A stretch of 64,000 bases of DNA, taken from the NCBI RefSeq assembly GCF_013378075.1, contig NZ_CP051131.1, positions 1,054,001-1,118,000 of the forward strand. Reading direction: 5' to 3'. A program made the position numbers and the translations under genes. This DNA is from Parasphingopyxis algicola. GTDB taxonomy: Bacteria > Pseudomonadota > Alphaproteobacteria > Sphingomonadales > Sphingomonadaceae. This document shows positions 26,808 to 38,519 of the stretch, piece by piece; the first letter of the stretch is position 1; each line of letters opens with the position of its first letter. The notes beneath the pieces were generated by a model that did not search any database, was not told where the DNA came from, and saw only the letters and a list, made by a program, of their open reading frames with translations.

Positions 26808-27344
26808 CTATTGGCTTTCGCGCCGCCCCAGCGGCGCGCAGCCGGCCGACCGGCGGTCCGTATCGATCGCGGCGAACGCGTCGCGCTCCGGCACCAATAT
26901 CCGCACAAGCGCCAAACCGCGATCGGACGACAGGCGAACCGTTTCCAGTCCATCCGGCACCGCCTGCCCCGCGCGGGCCAGCGCGATCCGGAGCGGACCG
27001 CCATTCGCGTCGCGATCGTTGCGGACGAACACGGCATTCGTCCGTTCGTCGTAAACCGACAGCGACCAATAGGGCGCACCGATCGGCGCGACGGTAATCT
27101 CCACGGGCCCTTCCGCCAGATCGAACAGGCACGTCGAATAAGCGAGATCCGGGCTCGGCCGCACAATGATCCGACGTTCCGCCGTGCTGAGCGGTGCATG
27201 TCCCATAGTGTTGACACCGGCATTCTGCTCCAGCCGACCCATTGCAAGATGCATCATCGTGCCCGGAATAAGGGCGGTCGCCGTCCAGTAGGCGAGCATC
27301 GCCACGGCAGCGACGAACACGATCCAACCAATCGGCCTCAGCAT
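26808..27344 (-). CDS. DUF1254-type membrane-anchored protein
   Basis: A 178-residue protein with an N-terminal membrane anchor (LRPIGWIVFVAAVAMLAYW) and a DUF1254-like domain: VEITVAPIGAPYWSLSVYDE and GLALVRILVPERDAFAA. In other bacteria DUF1254 and DUF1214 are often joined in one protein; here they are two adjacent genes whose ends overlap by seven bases. The start at 27344 removes an implausible Arg-rich N-terminal extension. The biochemical role is unknown. Confidence 0.75.
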   Translation of the reverse strand: MLRPIGWIVFVAAVAMLAYWTATALIPGTMMHLAMGRLEQNAGVNTMGHAPLSTAERRIIVRPSPDLAYSTCLFDLAEGPVEITVAPIGAPYWSLSVYDERTNAVFVRNDRDANGGPLRIALARAGQAVPDGLETVRLSSDRGLALVRILVPERDAFAAIDTDRRSAGCAPLGRRESQ

Positions 27345-27876
27345 GACAATCGCTCGATTTCCGGCAGTTCGCCGTCGAGAAGATCCGGACCCGGGCCATA
27401 GGCGCGCAGAGTCAGTTCGAAAGGTTCGCCAGCGCGCGTCGCGATTTCTCCGAGTCCGGGCTCCGGGCCCGTCAACGCCAGCACCGCTTCGGCGCCGTCG
27501 TCGCCCGACGAATAGGCGTGGCGCGCATTGGGGATGAGATGGGAGTCGGTGCCATAGGCCGTCACGCTCCACCAGCGGGCCGAAAGCGGCGGCCCGGCGA
27601 TCCGATAGCGGCACCCGCCGTCGAGCGCCCTGCCCTCGCTGTCGGTAGCGGCGTTGAAATAGATCGCTTCACGCGCCGGCAGGGCCATCAGTCCGCGCAC
27701 GGCGACGATCGCTCGGGCGCGGGCGCCGGCCTCGGCCGAGCCGAAATCGCGCGAGGTGATCCAGGGGCCGCTACGCTCTTCGAAGGCCGAGATGCCGGCG
27801 CGCAGCGAGAGCCATGTCGCGCCCAGCCCGATCGCAATGCCAAGGACCAGCGCGAAGACGATCCTCAGCGCCAGTC

Positions 27877-27880
<4 letters not shown>
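27338..27880 (-). CDS. DUF1214-domain membrane-anchored protein
   Basis: A 180-residue protein starting with a membrane anchor (LRIVFALVLGIAIGLGATWL) and carrying the DUF1214 pattern EAIYFNAATDSEGRALDGGCRY, WWSVTAYGTDSHLIPN and the C-terminal FELTLRAYGP. Its ATG overlaps the ppdK stop (ATGA) and its end overlaps the DUF1254 gene, giving a tight ppdK-DUF1214-DUF1254 unit. A link with pyruvate/PEP metabolism is suggested only by this arrangement. Confidence 0.8.
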
Positions 27881-30543
<2,663 letters not shown>

Positions 30544-30633
30544 TACGGCCGCTTTCCTTCACTCGGTTGACACTGGTTGACACAGGCGAGCCCCAAAAAA
30601 GGCCGGACAGGCTCGCCCTTGAAACACAATTTC

Positions 30634-33204
30634 CTATCCGCCGCCTTCGATCCTGGAGAAGTCCGCGACCCGGTGCACAGCATCGCGCATCCGCTCCAAC
30701 ATTTGAAGCCGCGCAGCGCGCTTGACCGGGTCCTCATCGTTGACGGTCACCTTGTCGAAGAACGCGTCGATCGGCTTGCGCAACGTAGCGAGCGCCGCCA
30801 TCGCCCCCTCGAAATCCTCGCGCTCGATCGCGGCTTCGGCCTCGGGCTCGGCCCGCTCGAGCGCCTCACGCAGCAGCGCCTCTTCGGGTTCGGGGGAATA
30901 GGATAGTCCAACTTCCTCTCCCCTTGTGGGAGAGGATTGAGGTGAGGGGTCGGGCGCGTCCGCGCCCGAATGACTCTTTGTTGGCAATGCCGTTTCGGCA
31001 TCGCGCCCCTCACCCTGGCCCTCTCCCACAAGGCGAGAGGGAACACCGTCCCACCCTTCCTTTTTGAGGATATTGGCCGCGCGCTTGTACCCGGCGAGCA
31101 GGTTTGCGCCGTCAGCGGTCTTGAGAAACGCCTGCAACGCTTTGACGCGGGCGAGCAGCCGGACGAGATCCGTTTCTCCTCCCTGAGAAAAAACGGACGT
31201 AATCACATCATGTCGAACGCCTTCGTCACGTTGTTGGACAGAGAGCCGCTCTCCAAAAAACGGAACGATCTCAAGTTGCTTCATATCAGCGAATACAAAT
31301 ACGGCTTTCTCGACATCTTCCTCATCGCGAAGCCGCTCATTCAGTACGTCCTCTATGCTGGTGCCTTCGTATTTGGTCGGCCTGACCGAAGCACGCGCAG
31401 CGAGATCTAGAAAGCCCTGCATTCTCCCAGTTATCAAACTGTCGACCTCTTGTGCTTTACCAACGAGGCGAGACCACCAAAATCGACCGTGCTGCATTAG
31501 CGCTTGGCCAAGCAAAGCTTGCATGCTGCAACGCAGTCCATTGGTAAGAATCAGGCTAATTACGCCAAGCCCTGCGCGACGAATTGCGAACGGGTCCTTC
31601 GAACCGGTCGGTTTTTCATTGATCCCAAAAAAACCAGTTATCGTGTCGATCTTATCCGCCAGCGATACCGCGACCGTCACGGGCGCGGTCGGCACTTCGT
31701 CACCCTGTCCGACCGGCTTGTAGTGGTCGCGGATCGCGGCGGCGACTTCGTCGTCCAGCCCTTCATTGGCCGCATAATAGCCGCCCATGATGCCCTGCAG
31801 GTCCGCGAATTCGCCGACCATGCCGGTGACAAGATCGGCCTTGGCGAGGCGCGCGGCCTGTTCGGCCTTGTCGGCGAGAATAGCCCTCTCCCCTTGTGGG
31901 AGAGGGTTGGGTGAGGGGCCGGGCGCGTCTGCGCCCGAAGAAACTTTTATCGGCGATGCCGTTCCGGCCTCGCGCCCCTCACCCCGGCCCTCTCCCACAA
32001 GGGGAGAGGGAGGAACAATCCCTTCCTCGACCAGCCATCTTGCAAGCTTCGCGACCCGGTCCACCTTGTCGGCTAAGGTGCCAAGTTTTTCGTGAAAAAC
32101 GATCTGGTCGAGCTTTTTCGCATGCTCGGCAAGGCTCACCTTCTGGTCCTGCTCCCAGAAGAATTTGGCGTCGGACAGCCGCGCGGCGAGCACTTTCTCA
32201 TTGCCGGCGACGACATGCGCGCCATCGTCCGCGGCTTCGATATTGGCGACGCAGATGAAGTGCGGCGAGAGGCTGCCATCGGGTTTCAGGCAGGCGAAAT
32301 ATTTCTGGTGGCTGCGCATCGCGAGCGTGATCGCTTCGGGCGCGACGGCGAGAAAGGCTTCGTCGAATGCGCCCAGCAACGGCGCCGGCCATTCGGTCAG
32401 CCCGGCATTTTCCTCGACCAGCCCCGGATCCTGTTTGCGCGTCAGCCCCGCCTCTTCGGCCAGCGCATTGGCGCGCGCGCGGATGATCCCCTCGCGCTCC
32501 TTGTGATCGACGATCACATGGCAGGCGCGCAGCTTTTCCGCATAATCGTCCGCGCCGCCGATGGTGATCACGGCATTTTTGTTGGTCGCATTGTCGGACG
32601 CAGAACCGGTTCCCACTTCTGCTGCCAATGCTCCGCTATGATGGAAGCGATGGCCGACCGTCTCATAACCGGACGCAATGCCGTCGATTTCGCATTCGAC
32701 GAGATCTTCGCCAAGTATCGCGACGATGCCCTGCAGCGGGCGGACCCAGCGCAGGCTTTCGGTGCTGATCGAGGCCGCGCCCCAGCGCATCGATTTGGGC
32801 CAGGGAAAGGCGCGGATGATCGCGGGGATGGCTTCGCCGAGCACGTCCTTGGTTGCGCGGCCGGGCTTGTCGATGACCGCGAAAAGGGTCGACTTGCCCT
32901 TGACGTCGCGGGTTTCGAGATCGCCGCGCGCCAGGCCGGTCGAGCGCAGGAACCCGTCGATTGCTTGGTCAGGCGCGTCGGCTTTCGGCCCCTTGCGCTC
33001 CTCGCGCACCGCCTCGGTTTCTTGCGGAAGCCCGCGCGCGATCAGCGCCAGCCGGCGCGGCGTGGAGAAGGTTTCTATGCTTTCGGCCGTAAGCCCCGCG
33101 CCATCGAGCTCGGCCTTAAACAGGCGTTCGAGATCTTCGCGCGCCTTGCGCTGCATCCGCGCCGGGATTTCCTCGGACAGCAGTTCGAGCAGGAAATCAG
33201 CCAT
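30634..33204 (-). CDS. glyS: Glycyl-tRNA synthetase beta subunit with in-frame repeat-element insertions
   Basis: The beta chain of the alpha2-beta2 glycyl-tRNA synthetase. The start MADFLLELLSEEIPARMQ at 33204 matches the family; the open frame upstream runs into repeat DNA. The product is 856 residues where about 690 is usual. The excess lies in four blocks: about residues 189-212 (AEVGTGSASDNATNKN), 399-440 (PSPLVGEGRGEG ... NPLPQGER), 572-649 (RFWWSRLVGKAQEV ... KQLEIVPFF) and 722-764 (PSRLVGEGQGEG ... SSPTRGEE). Between them the expected segments are intact: HRFHH, SHQKYFAC, DPFAIRRAGLGVI, LSVQQRDEGVRHD and LKTADGANLLAGYKRAANIL. The frame is open throughout, so the gene is probably functional. 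Confidence 0.93.
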   Translation of the reverse strand: MADFLLELLSEEIPARMQRKAREDLERLFKAELDGAGLTAESIETFSTPRRLALIARGLPQETEAVREERKGPKADAPDQAIDGFLRSTGLARGDLETRDVKGKSTLFAVIDKPGRATKDVLGEAIPAIIRAFPWPKSMRWGAASISTESLRWVRPLQGIVAILGEDLVECEIDGIASGYETVGHRFHHSGALAAEVGTGSASDNATNKNAVITIGGADDYAEKLRACHVIVDHKEREGIIRARANALAEEAGLTRKQDPGLVEENAGLTEWPAPLLGAFDEAFLAVAPEAITLAMRSHQKYFACLKPDGSLSPHFICVANIEAADDGAHVVAGNEKVLAARLSDAKFFWEQDQKVSLAEHAKKLDQIVFHEKLGTLADKVDRVAKLARWLVEEGIVPPSPLVGEGRGEGREAGTASPIKVSSGADAPGPSPNPLPQGERAILADKAEQAARLAKADLVTGMVGEFADLQGIMGGYYAANEGLDDEVAAAIRDHYKPVGQGDEVPTAPVTVAVSLADKIDTITGFFGINEKPTGSKDPFAIRRAGLGVISLILTNGLRCSMQALLGQALMQHGRFWWSRLVGKAQEVDSLITGRMQGFLDLAARASVRPTKYEGTSIEDVLNERLRDEEDVEKAVFVFADMKQLEIVPFFGERLSVQQRDEGVRHDVITSVFSQGGETDLVRLLARVKALQAFLKTADGANLLAGYKRAANILKKEGWDGVPSRLVGEGQGEGRDAETALPTKSHSGADAPDPSPQSSPTRGEEVGLSYSPEPEEALLREALERAEPEAEAAIEREDFEGAMAALATLRKPIDAFFDKVTVNDEDPVKRAARLQMLERMRDAVHRVADFSRIEGGG
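30915..31041. repeat. Palindromic repeat element, copy A, inside glyS
   Basis: A 127-bp element with inverted ends (CCTCTCCCCTTGTGGGAGAGG at the left, CCCTCTCCCACAAGGCGAGAGG at the right) that can form a long hairpin. It is about 80 percent identical by eye to copy B about 970 bp away. It lies in frame in the C-terminal part of glyS. One extra base relative to copy B changes the frame near its C-terminal end, giving SSPTRGEE where copy B gives NPLPQGER. Confidence 0.85.
31884..32010. repeat. Palindromic repeat element, copy B, inside glyS
   Basis: The same kind of element as copy A, 126-127 bp, with near-perfect inverted ends (CCTCTCCCCTTGTGGGAGAGG and CCCTCTCCCACAAGGGGAGAGG). It is in frame in the middle of glyS and codes for PSPLVGEGRGEGR at one end and NPLPQGER at the other. 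Confidence 0.85.
32571..32640. repeat. Short in-frame repeat-like insertion in glyS
   Basis: A stretch coding for AEVGTGSASDNATNKN interrupts the conserved HRFHH...ITIGGADDYAEKLRA block of GlyS. The nucleotide pattern GTCGGACGCAGAACCGGTTC with CCCACTTCTGCTG resembles a short dispersed repeat I recall from other alphaproteobacterial genomes. Only one copy is in this window, so the repeat identity rests on memory and not on comparison here. Confidence 0.45.
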
Positions 33205-33224
33205 GGGCTGGCTCCTGCGTGCGA

Positions 33225-33345
33225 AACCATGTCTCGGCTGCGCTCGACATTGTGCCTCGACTACGCTCGGCATGGACGGAGTTTTGGGTTGACCCGTTTG
33301 TCCCGAGCGAAGTCGAGGGACAGGTTCGAGCGAAGTCGAGAACCG
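33225..33345. repeat. Dispersed-repeat DNA between glyQ and glyS
   Basis: The 156-bp space between glyS and glyQ holds several related inverted motifs: CTCGACTACGCTCGG, the palindrome TGTCCC-GAGCGAAGTCGA-GGGACA, and TTCGAGCGAAGTCGAG. They look like a cluster of short palindromic repeats inserted between two genes that are usually close together. Confidence 0.55.
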
Positions 33346-33360
33346 CAGAAAGCTGCACCA

Positions 33361-34302
<942 letters not shown>

Positions 34303-34503
34303 GGATCGGCCCTTCGGCTGTGCTCAGGACATGCCTTCGCAGTTGCAATAAATCGTGCGCGCGGATTGGCGCAAGCAGCCGCGCGGGTCAAGCGGAGGCT
34401 GGCGCGGATGCCCACAGCGCATTTTCCGCTGTCGCCGCGGTTCGGCGGTTGACGACTAGCCGAATGGAGGTGACGATATGGAAAACCGGCAAAGGCAGCA
34501 TCT

Positions 34504-35442
34504 ATGCGGTTCACAATATTGACCCCTATCCTGGCGGCGGTCGCGATCGCCCTGCCCGCCGCGGCGCCTGCCGCCGAACGCGCGGACGAGCCGGTACGGA
34601 CCCTGGAAGACGGCGCGCCGCAGCCGGCGATCTGGCTGCTCGCCGACGAGGACACCCGGATCTGGCTGTTCGGGACCAATCACGTCCTGCCGCACGATTT
34701 CGCCTGGCGCAGCCCCGATCTCGACGCGATCATCCGCGAGGCCGACGAACTCGTCCTCGAAACGCGGGACGAAGATGCGGACGGGGTGTTCACAGAGCTC
34801 GGGTCCCTCGTCGACGATATGACGCTCGACAAGCCGGTATCGATCCTGGAACGGGTGTCGCCCGAATACCGGATGCCGCTCTACACGCTGATCAAATATT
34901 CGGGATTCGGCGGGGACGAGCTCGACGCGCTCGAAACCTGGGTCGTCGCGCTCTATCTGATCGCCTCCTCGCTCCAGAATATCTATGGCGACCCGGAGGG
35001 CGCCGAAGAGCCGACCGGGGTCGAATATCAGCTGACCGATATCTTCACCGCCCAGGGCAAGCCGATCGATGCGGTCGAGACGCCGATGGAGCAGATCGAT
35101 TTCTTCCGCAACCTGACTCCCGACGGCCAGCGCGAGCTGCTCGAAAGCCTGGTGGCGATCGAGCCGGAAGACGGAGCCGATGAAGAGGAGGCGCTCCGCA
35201 GCTGGGCCGCCGGCGATGTCGCAAGAATGGATGCCGAATGCGACGACGAGGAGAGCTTCCCGCCCGAGCTGCGCGAAATCCTGCTGCGCCGGCGCAATGC
35301 CGATTGGACCGAATGGCTCGTCGAACGGCTCGACCGGCCCGGCGATGTGCTGTTCGCGGTCGGGGCCTGCCACCTCGCGGGGTCGGTCTCGTTGCAGACC
35401 ATGCTCGACGCGCGCGGTCATACGGTAGAGCGCACGCACTGA
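34504..35442 (+). CDS. TraB/GumN-family protein, first of a tandem pair
   Basis: A 312-residue exported protein: signal peptide (ending APAAE), then the TraB/GumN motifs WLFGTNHVLP (55-64) and the C-terminal GACHLAGSVSLQTML. The paired GxxH motifs resemble those of metal-dependent proteases of the Tiki/TraB group; activity in bacterial GumN proteins is little known. It has an acidic insertion (EDGADEEEALRS). The next gene, 44 bp on, is a paralogue. Confidence 0.88.
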   Translation: MRFTILTPILAAVAIALPAAAPAAERADEPVRTLEDGAPQPAIWLLADEDTRIWLFGTNHVLPHDFAWRSPDLDAIIREADELVLETRDEDADGVFTELGSLVDDMTLDKPVSILERVSPEYRMPLYTLIKYSGFGGDELDALETWVVALYLIASSLQNIYGDPEGAEEPTGVEYQLTDIFTAQGKPIDAVETPMEQIDFFRNLTPDGQRELLESLVAIEPEDGADEEEALRSWAAGDVARMDAECDDEESFPPELREILLRRRNADWTEWLVERLDRPGDVLFAVGACHLAGSVSLQTMLDARGHTVERTH

Positions 35443-35486
35443 TCCGGGCTTTTCTTTGCCGATCAAATCGCGGATAGGCGGTCGTC

Positions 35487-36401
35487 ATGAAGATCACATC
35501 GCTCGCCGCCGCCCTTTTCGCCCTGCTGTTCGCGGCCTGTGCGCCCGCCCAGACGCCGCAGACGGTCGCTCCCGCCCCGGTTACGGTACCGGCAGGCGAC
35601 GCCCCGGCGCTCTGGCGCGTCTCCGACGAGGACACCACGATCTGGCTGTTCGGGACGATCCATGTGCTGCCGCAGGGCTTCGAGTGGCGCAACGCGACCA
35701 TCGACGCGGCGCTCGACGAGTCCGACCTGCTCGTGCTCGAAACCGTGACGTCGGTCGGACAGAGCGACGCCGCGCTGCTGCTGATGCGGCTCGGCGTCTC
35801 GGCCGACCTGCCGCCGATCGGCGCGCGGGTCGATCCCGAACTGCTGCCGCAGCTGACCTCGATGATCGAGCGCGGCCCCTTCCCTGAATCCTTCCTGAAC
35901 GGGCTGGAGACCTGGGCCGCCTCGCTGATGCTGGTGGGCGTGACGCTCAACGATCTCGGCCTCGATCCCGAAAACGGCGTCGAGGAGCAGCTCGAACTGG
36001 TGTTCCAGCTCGCCGACAAGCCCGTCACCGGGCTCGAAACCCCGGCCGAACAGCTCGGCTTTTTCGACGGGTTACCGGAAGAGGCGCAGCGCCATTTCCT
36101 GAGTTCGGTCATCGACACGCCCGAGGATATCCGGGAAGAGTTCGATGCGATGCTGAACGCCTGGCGCACTGGCGACGAAGCGGCGATCGCGATGACCTTC
36201 GACGACGAACTGTCCTTTTCCGAGCCGCTGCGCGAAGCGCTGCTGACCCGCCGCAATGCGGACTGGGCGACCTGGATCGGCGAGCGGCTCGCCGAACCCG
36301 GCACCGTCTTCGTCGCCGTCGGCGCCGGGCATCTGGCGGGCCAGGAATCGGTTCAGGATTTCCTGCGCGCCGCCGGTATCGAAGTGGCAAGGGTTCAGTA
36401 G
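35487..36401 (+). CDS. TraB/GumN-family lipoprotein, second of a tandem pair
   Basis: A 304-residue paralogue of the preceding gene with the same motifs: IWLFGTIHVLPQGFEWRNATIDAAL near the N-terminus and VGAGHLAGQESVQDFL at the end. The signal peptide ends LLFAAC, so it is probably a lipoprotein, whereas its neighbour looks soluble and periplasmic. Function is unknown. A 32-bp perfect inverted repeat follows 33 bp after the stop. Confidence 0.88.
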   Translation: MKITSLAAALFALLFAACAPAQTPQTVAPAPVTVPAGDAPALWRVSDEDTTIWLFGTIHVLPQGFEWRNATIDAALDESDLLVLETVTSVGQSDAALLLMRLGVSADLPPIGARVDPELLPQLTSMIERGPFPESFLNGLETWAASLMLVGVTLNDLGLDPENGVEEQLELVFQLADKPVTGLETPAEQLGFFDGLPEEAQRHFLSSVIDTPEDIREEFDAMLNAWRTGDEAAIAMTFDDELSFSEPLREALLTRRNADWATWIGERLAEPGTVFVAVGAGHLAGQESVQDFLRAAGIEVARVQ

Positions 36402-36403
36402 GC

Positions 36404-36550
36404 GTTTGTTCGTCAGACCTTCGCTGTCGCTCAGGCGCCGCACCGGCCCGCGCCCCCTCCCGGCCTCCCATTGAGTATGCCCTAGTGGAAGGCCGGGAGG
36501 GGGCGCGGGCCGGTGCGGCGCTCGAACGAATGTGAGAGTCTGACAAACAG
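36404..36550. repeat. Long inverted repeat with 32-bp perfect arms
   Basis: Arms at 36435-36466 and 36490-36521 are exact reverse complements over 32 bp, with a 23-base loop. Outside them an imperfect second pair (GTTTGT..CAGAC and GTCTGACAAAC) extends the symmetry to the limits given. It lies between the second TraB/GumN gene and rplY. There is no T run; it may be a miniature mobile element or a strong transcript-end hairpin. Confidence 0.8.
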
Positions 36551-36658
36551 TTGCCAAACTCCACCTTCCCCTCTATACGCCCCGCTTCCCCGCCATGTGC
36601 CCCCTGGAGGCGTGGCGGGCGATGAGACACTAACCAACCAGCGATTTGGAGACATCAG

Positions 36659-37354
36659 ATGAGCGATCAGCTGACTTTGTCGGCCGAAGCGCGCGAGCGA
36701 GCGGGCAAGGGAGCCTCTCGCGCAATGCGTCGCGAAGGTCGAGTACCCGCCGTAATCTACGGCGACAAGAAGGACCCGGAACCCATTCACCTCGCAGAGC
36801 GCGAGCTCATGAAACTGCTGCATACCGGCCATTTCATGAACAGCCTCGTCTCGCTCGATATCGGCGGCAGCAAGACCAATGCGCTGCCGAAGGACGTGCA
36901 GTTCCACCCGGTCAATGATCGCCCGATGCATGTCGACTTCCTGCGCATCGGCAAGGGCGCGACCGTTACGCTCGCCGTGCCCGTGTCGTTCGTCAACGAA
37001 GAAGAATCGCCCGGCCTCAAGCGCGGCGGCGTTCTCAACGTCGTGCGTCACGAGCTCGAGCTCACCTGCCCGGCCGACGATATTCCGAGCGAAATCGTCG
37101 TCGAACTGGACGGTCTCGAGGTCGGCGATTCGGTTCATATCTCGCAGGTCGAGCTGCCCGAGGGCGTGACCTCGGCGATCGACGACCGCGACTTCACCAT
37201 TGCCGGCGTCGTTGCTCCGTCCGCACTCAAGCGCGCCGACAGCGAAGAAGAGGAAGGCGAAGAGGGCGAAGAAGGCGAAGAAGTGGCAGCCGACGAAGTC
37301 CCGACCACCGCACAGGGCGATGGCGAGGACGGCGAAGGCGGAGAGGACAGCTAA
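36659..37354 (+). CDS. rplY: 50S ribosomal protein L25/general stress protein Ctc
   Basis: A 231-residue long-form L25: an N-terminal 5S-rRNA-binding domain (about 1-95, beginning [20 protein letters not shown]), a C-terminal TL5/CTC beta domain ([20 protein letters not shown]) and a highly acidic tail ([14 protein letters not shown]). GGAG lies seven bases before the start. The leader holds a small hairpin (CCCGCCA at 36589, TGGCGGG at 36613). A rho-independent terminator follows, and then pth, its usual neighbour. Confidence 0.96.
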   Translation: MSDQLTLSAEARERAGKGASRAMRREGRVPAVIYGDKKDPEPIHLAERELMKLLHTGHFMNSLVSLDIGGSKTNALPKDVQFHPVNDRPMHVDFLRIGKGATVTLAVPVSFVNEEESPGLKRGGVLNVVRHELELTCPADDIPSEIVVELDGLEVGDSVHISQVELPEGVTSAIDDRDFTIAGVVAPSALKRADSEEEEGEEGEEGEEVAADEVPTTAQGDGEDGEGGEDS

Positions 37355-37394
37355 GTCCCCTCCCCGCTTTTTCCGCACACAGTGGATAGGAAGG

Positions 37395-37429
37395 CCGGCT
37401 TGTTCTATCGAACAGGCCGGTTTTCTTTT
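37395..37429 (+). terminator. Rho-independent terminator after rplY
   Basis: An 11-bp stem (CCGGCTTGTTC, loop TATC, GAACAGGCCGG, one G-U pair) is followed directly by TTTTCTTTT. This is a textbook intrinsic terminator, 40 bp after the rplY stop and 38 bp before pth. Confidence 0.85.
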
Positions 37430-37467
37430 GGGCGATACGGCACGCACGGAAAGGCAGCGCACAGATC

Positions 37468-38043
37468 ATGCAATTATGGGTGGGCCTCGGCAATCCGGGC
37501 GCGGAGCACAGCATGCAGCGGCACAATGTCGGCTTCATGGCGGCCGACGCGATCGCCGAAGTGCATGGCTTCGACAGCGTCCGCACGCGCTTTCAGGGCT
37601 GGACGCAGGAAGGCCGGATCGGCGGCGAAAAGATCCTGCTGCTGAAACCCGCCACCTTCATGAACAAGTCCGGCCAGTCGATCGGCGAGGCGATGCGCTT
37701 CTACAAGCTCGATCCCGAGGACGTCACCGTCTTCTACGACGAGCTCGATCTCGAACCGTTCAAGACCCGGGTAAAGCGCGGCGGCGGAACGGCCGGGCAT
37801 AACGGCATCCGCTCGACCGACGCGCATATCGGCAACGATTTCCGCCGCGTCCGCATCGGCATCGGCCATCCGGGCGACAAGGCGCGCGTAACCCGTCATG
37901 TGCTCGGCAATTATTCCAAGGCCGAGATCGAACCGCTGACCGACCTGCTCGGCGCGATCGCCGCCGAGGCCGAATGGCTCGCCAAGGGCGACGATGCGCG
38001 GTTCCTGAACGAGGTGGCGCTGAGGATGCAGACGGAAAGCTAG
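37468..38043 (+). CDS. pth: Peptidyl-tRNA hydrolase
   Basis: A 191-residue enzyme that recycles peptidyl-tRNA dropped by ribosomes. It has the catalytic H19 in RHNVGF, the stretch VGLGNPGAEHS at the start, KPATFMNKSGQSIG, VFYDELDLE and the GGGTAGHNGIRS loop. The rplY-pth order is common; ychF, often next, is 1.5 kb further on with two genes inserted. Confidence 0.97.
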   Translation: MQLWVGLGNPGAEHSMQRHNVGFMAADAIAEVHGFDSVRTRFQGWTQEGRIGGEKILLLKPATFMNKSGQSIGEAMRFYKLDPEDVTVFYDELDLEPFKTRVKRGGGTAGHNGIRSTDAHIGNDFRRVRIGIGHPGDKARVTRHVLGNYSKAEIEPLTDLLGAIAAEAEWLAKGDDARFLNEVALRMQTES

Positions 38044-38044
38044 A

Positions 38045-38488
38045 ATGACCGAACAGCCCCATCTCGACGTGACGCCCGAAGCGGGGCGCGATTTCATCAT
38101 GCGCGGCATTCAGGGCCCGGTGGTGATGCTCAATCTGCTGCGTTTCCGCGAAACCGCGGATTACACGGGCTTCCCGGATATCGCGCCGGCGGCCCCGATC
38201 AGCGGCGCCGAGGCGTTCGATCTCTATGTCGCGCATACCTTGCCGTTCCTGCAAAGCAGCGGCGGCGAGCTACTTTTTCTCGGCGACGGCGGCCCATGGC
38301 TGATCGGCCCGGCAGGCGAACGGTGGGACAAGGCGATGCTGGTCAGGCAGGTGAGCGTTGACAGCTTCGTCGCCTGGTCGAATGATGCCGAGTATCTCAC
38401 GGGTATCGGCCACCGCACGGCGGCGATCAAGGACGCACGGATGCTACCGCTCATCGCTGGCGAAGCTGCAGAACCGGCCCAGTCGTGA
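38045..38488 (+). CDS. DUF1330-like dimeric alpha-beta barrel protein
   Basis: A 147-residue protein starting one base after pth. The segments PVVMLNLLRFRETADY, FDLYVAHTLPFL, WDKAMLVRQVSVDSFVAWSND and HRTAAIKDARMLPL match the ferredoxin-like fold of DUF1330/NIPSNAP-type proteins. No catalytic role is known. The family assignment is by pattern and is moderately sure. Confidence 0.65.
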   Translation: MTEQPHLDVTPEAGRDFIMRGIQGPVVMLNLLRFRETADYTGFPDIAPAAPISGAEAFDLYVAHTLPFLQSSGGELLFLGDGGPWLIGPAGERWDKAMLVRQVSVDSFVAWSNDAEYLTGIGHRTAAIKDARMLPLIAGEAAEPAQS

Positions 38489-38519
38489 TAAGCTCCTGCC
38501 CATAACAGGAGAATATGCC

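Noticed and set aside
30585-30617. Hairpin GGCGAGCC...GGCTCGCC between ppdK and glyS as a terminator
   Set aside because: The T run lies inside the loop and not after the stem, so an intrinsic terminator could not be supported.
30915-31041. CRISPR array or rho-independent terminator within glyS
   Set aside because: There are only two distant copies of the element, no spacer-repeat order, and the reading frame of glyS passes through both copies.
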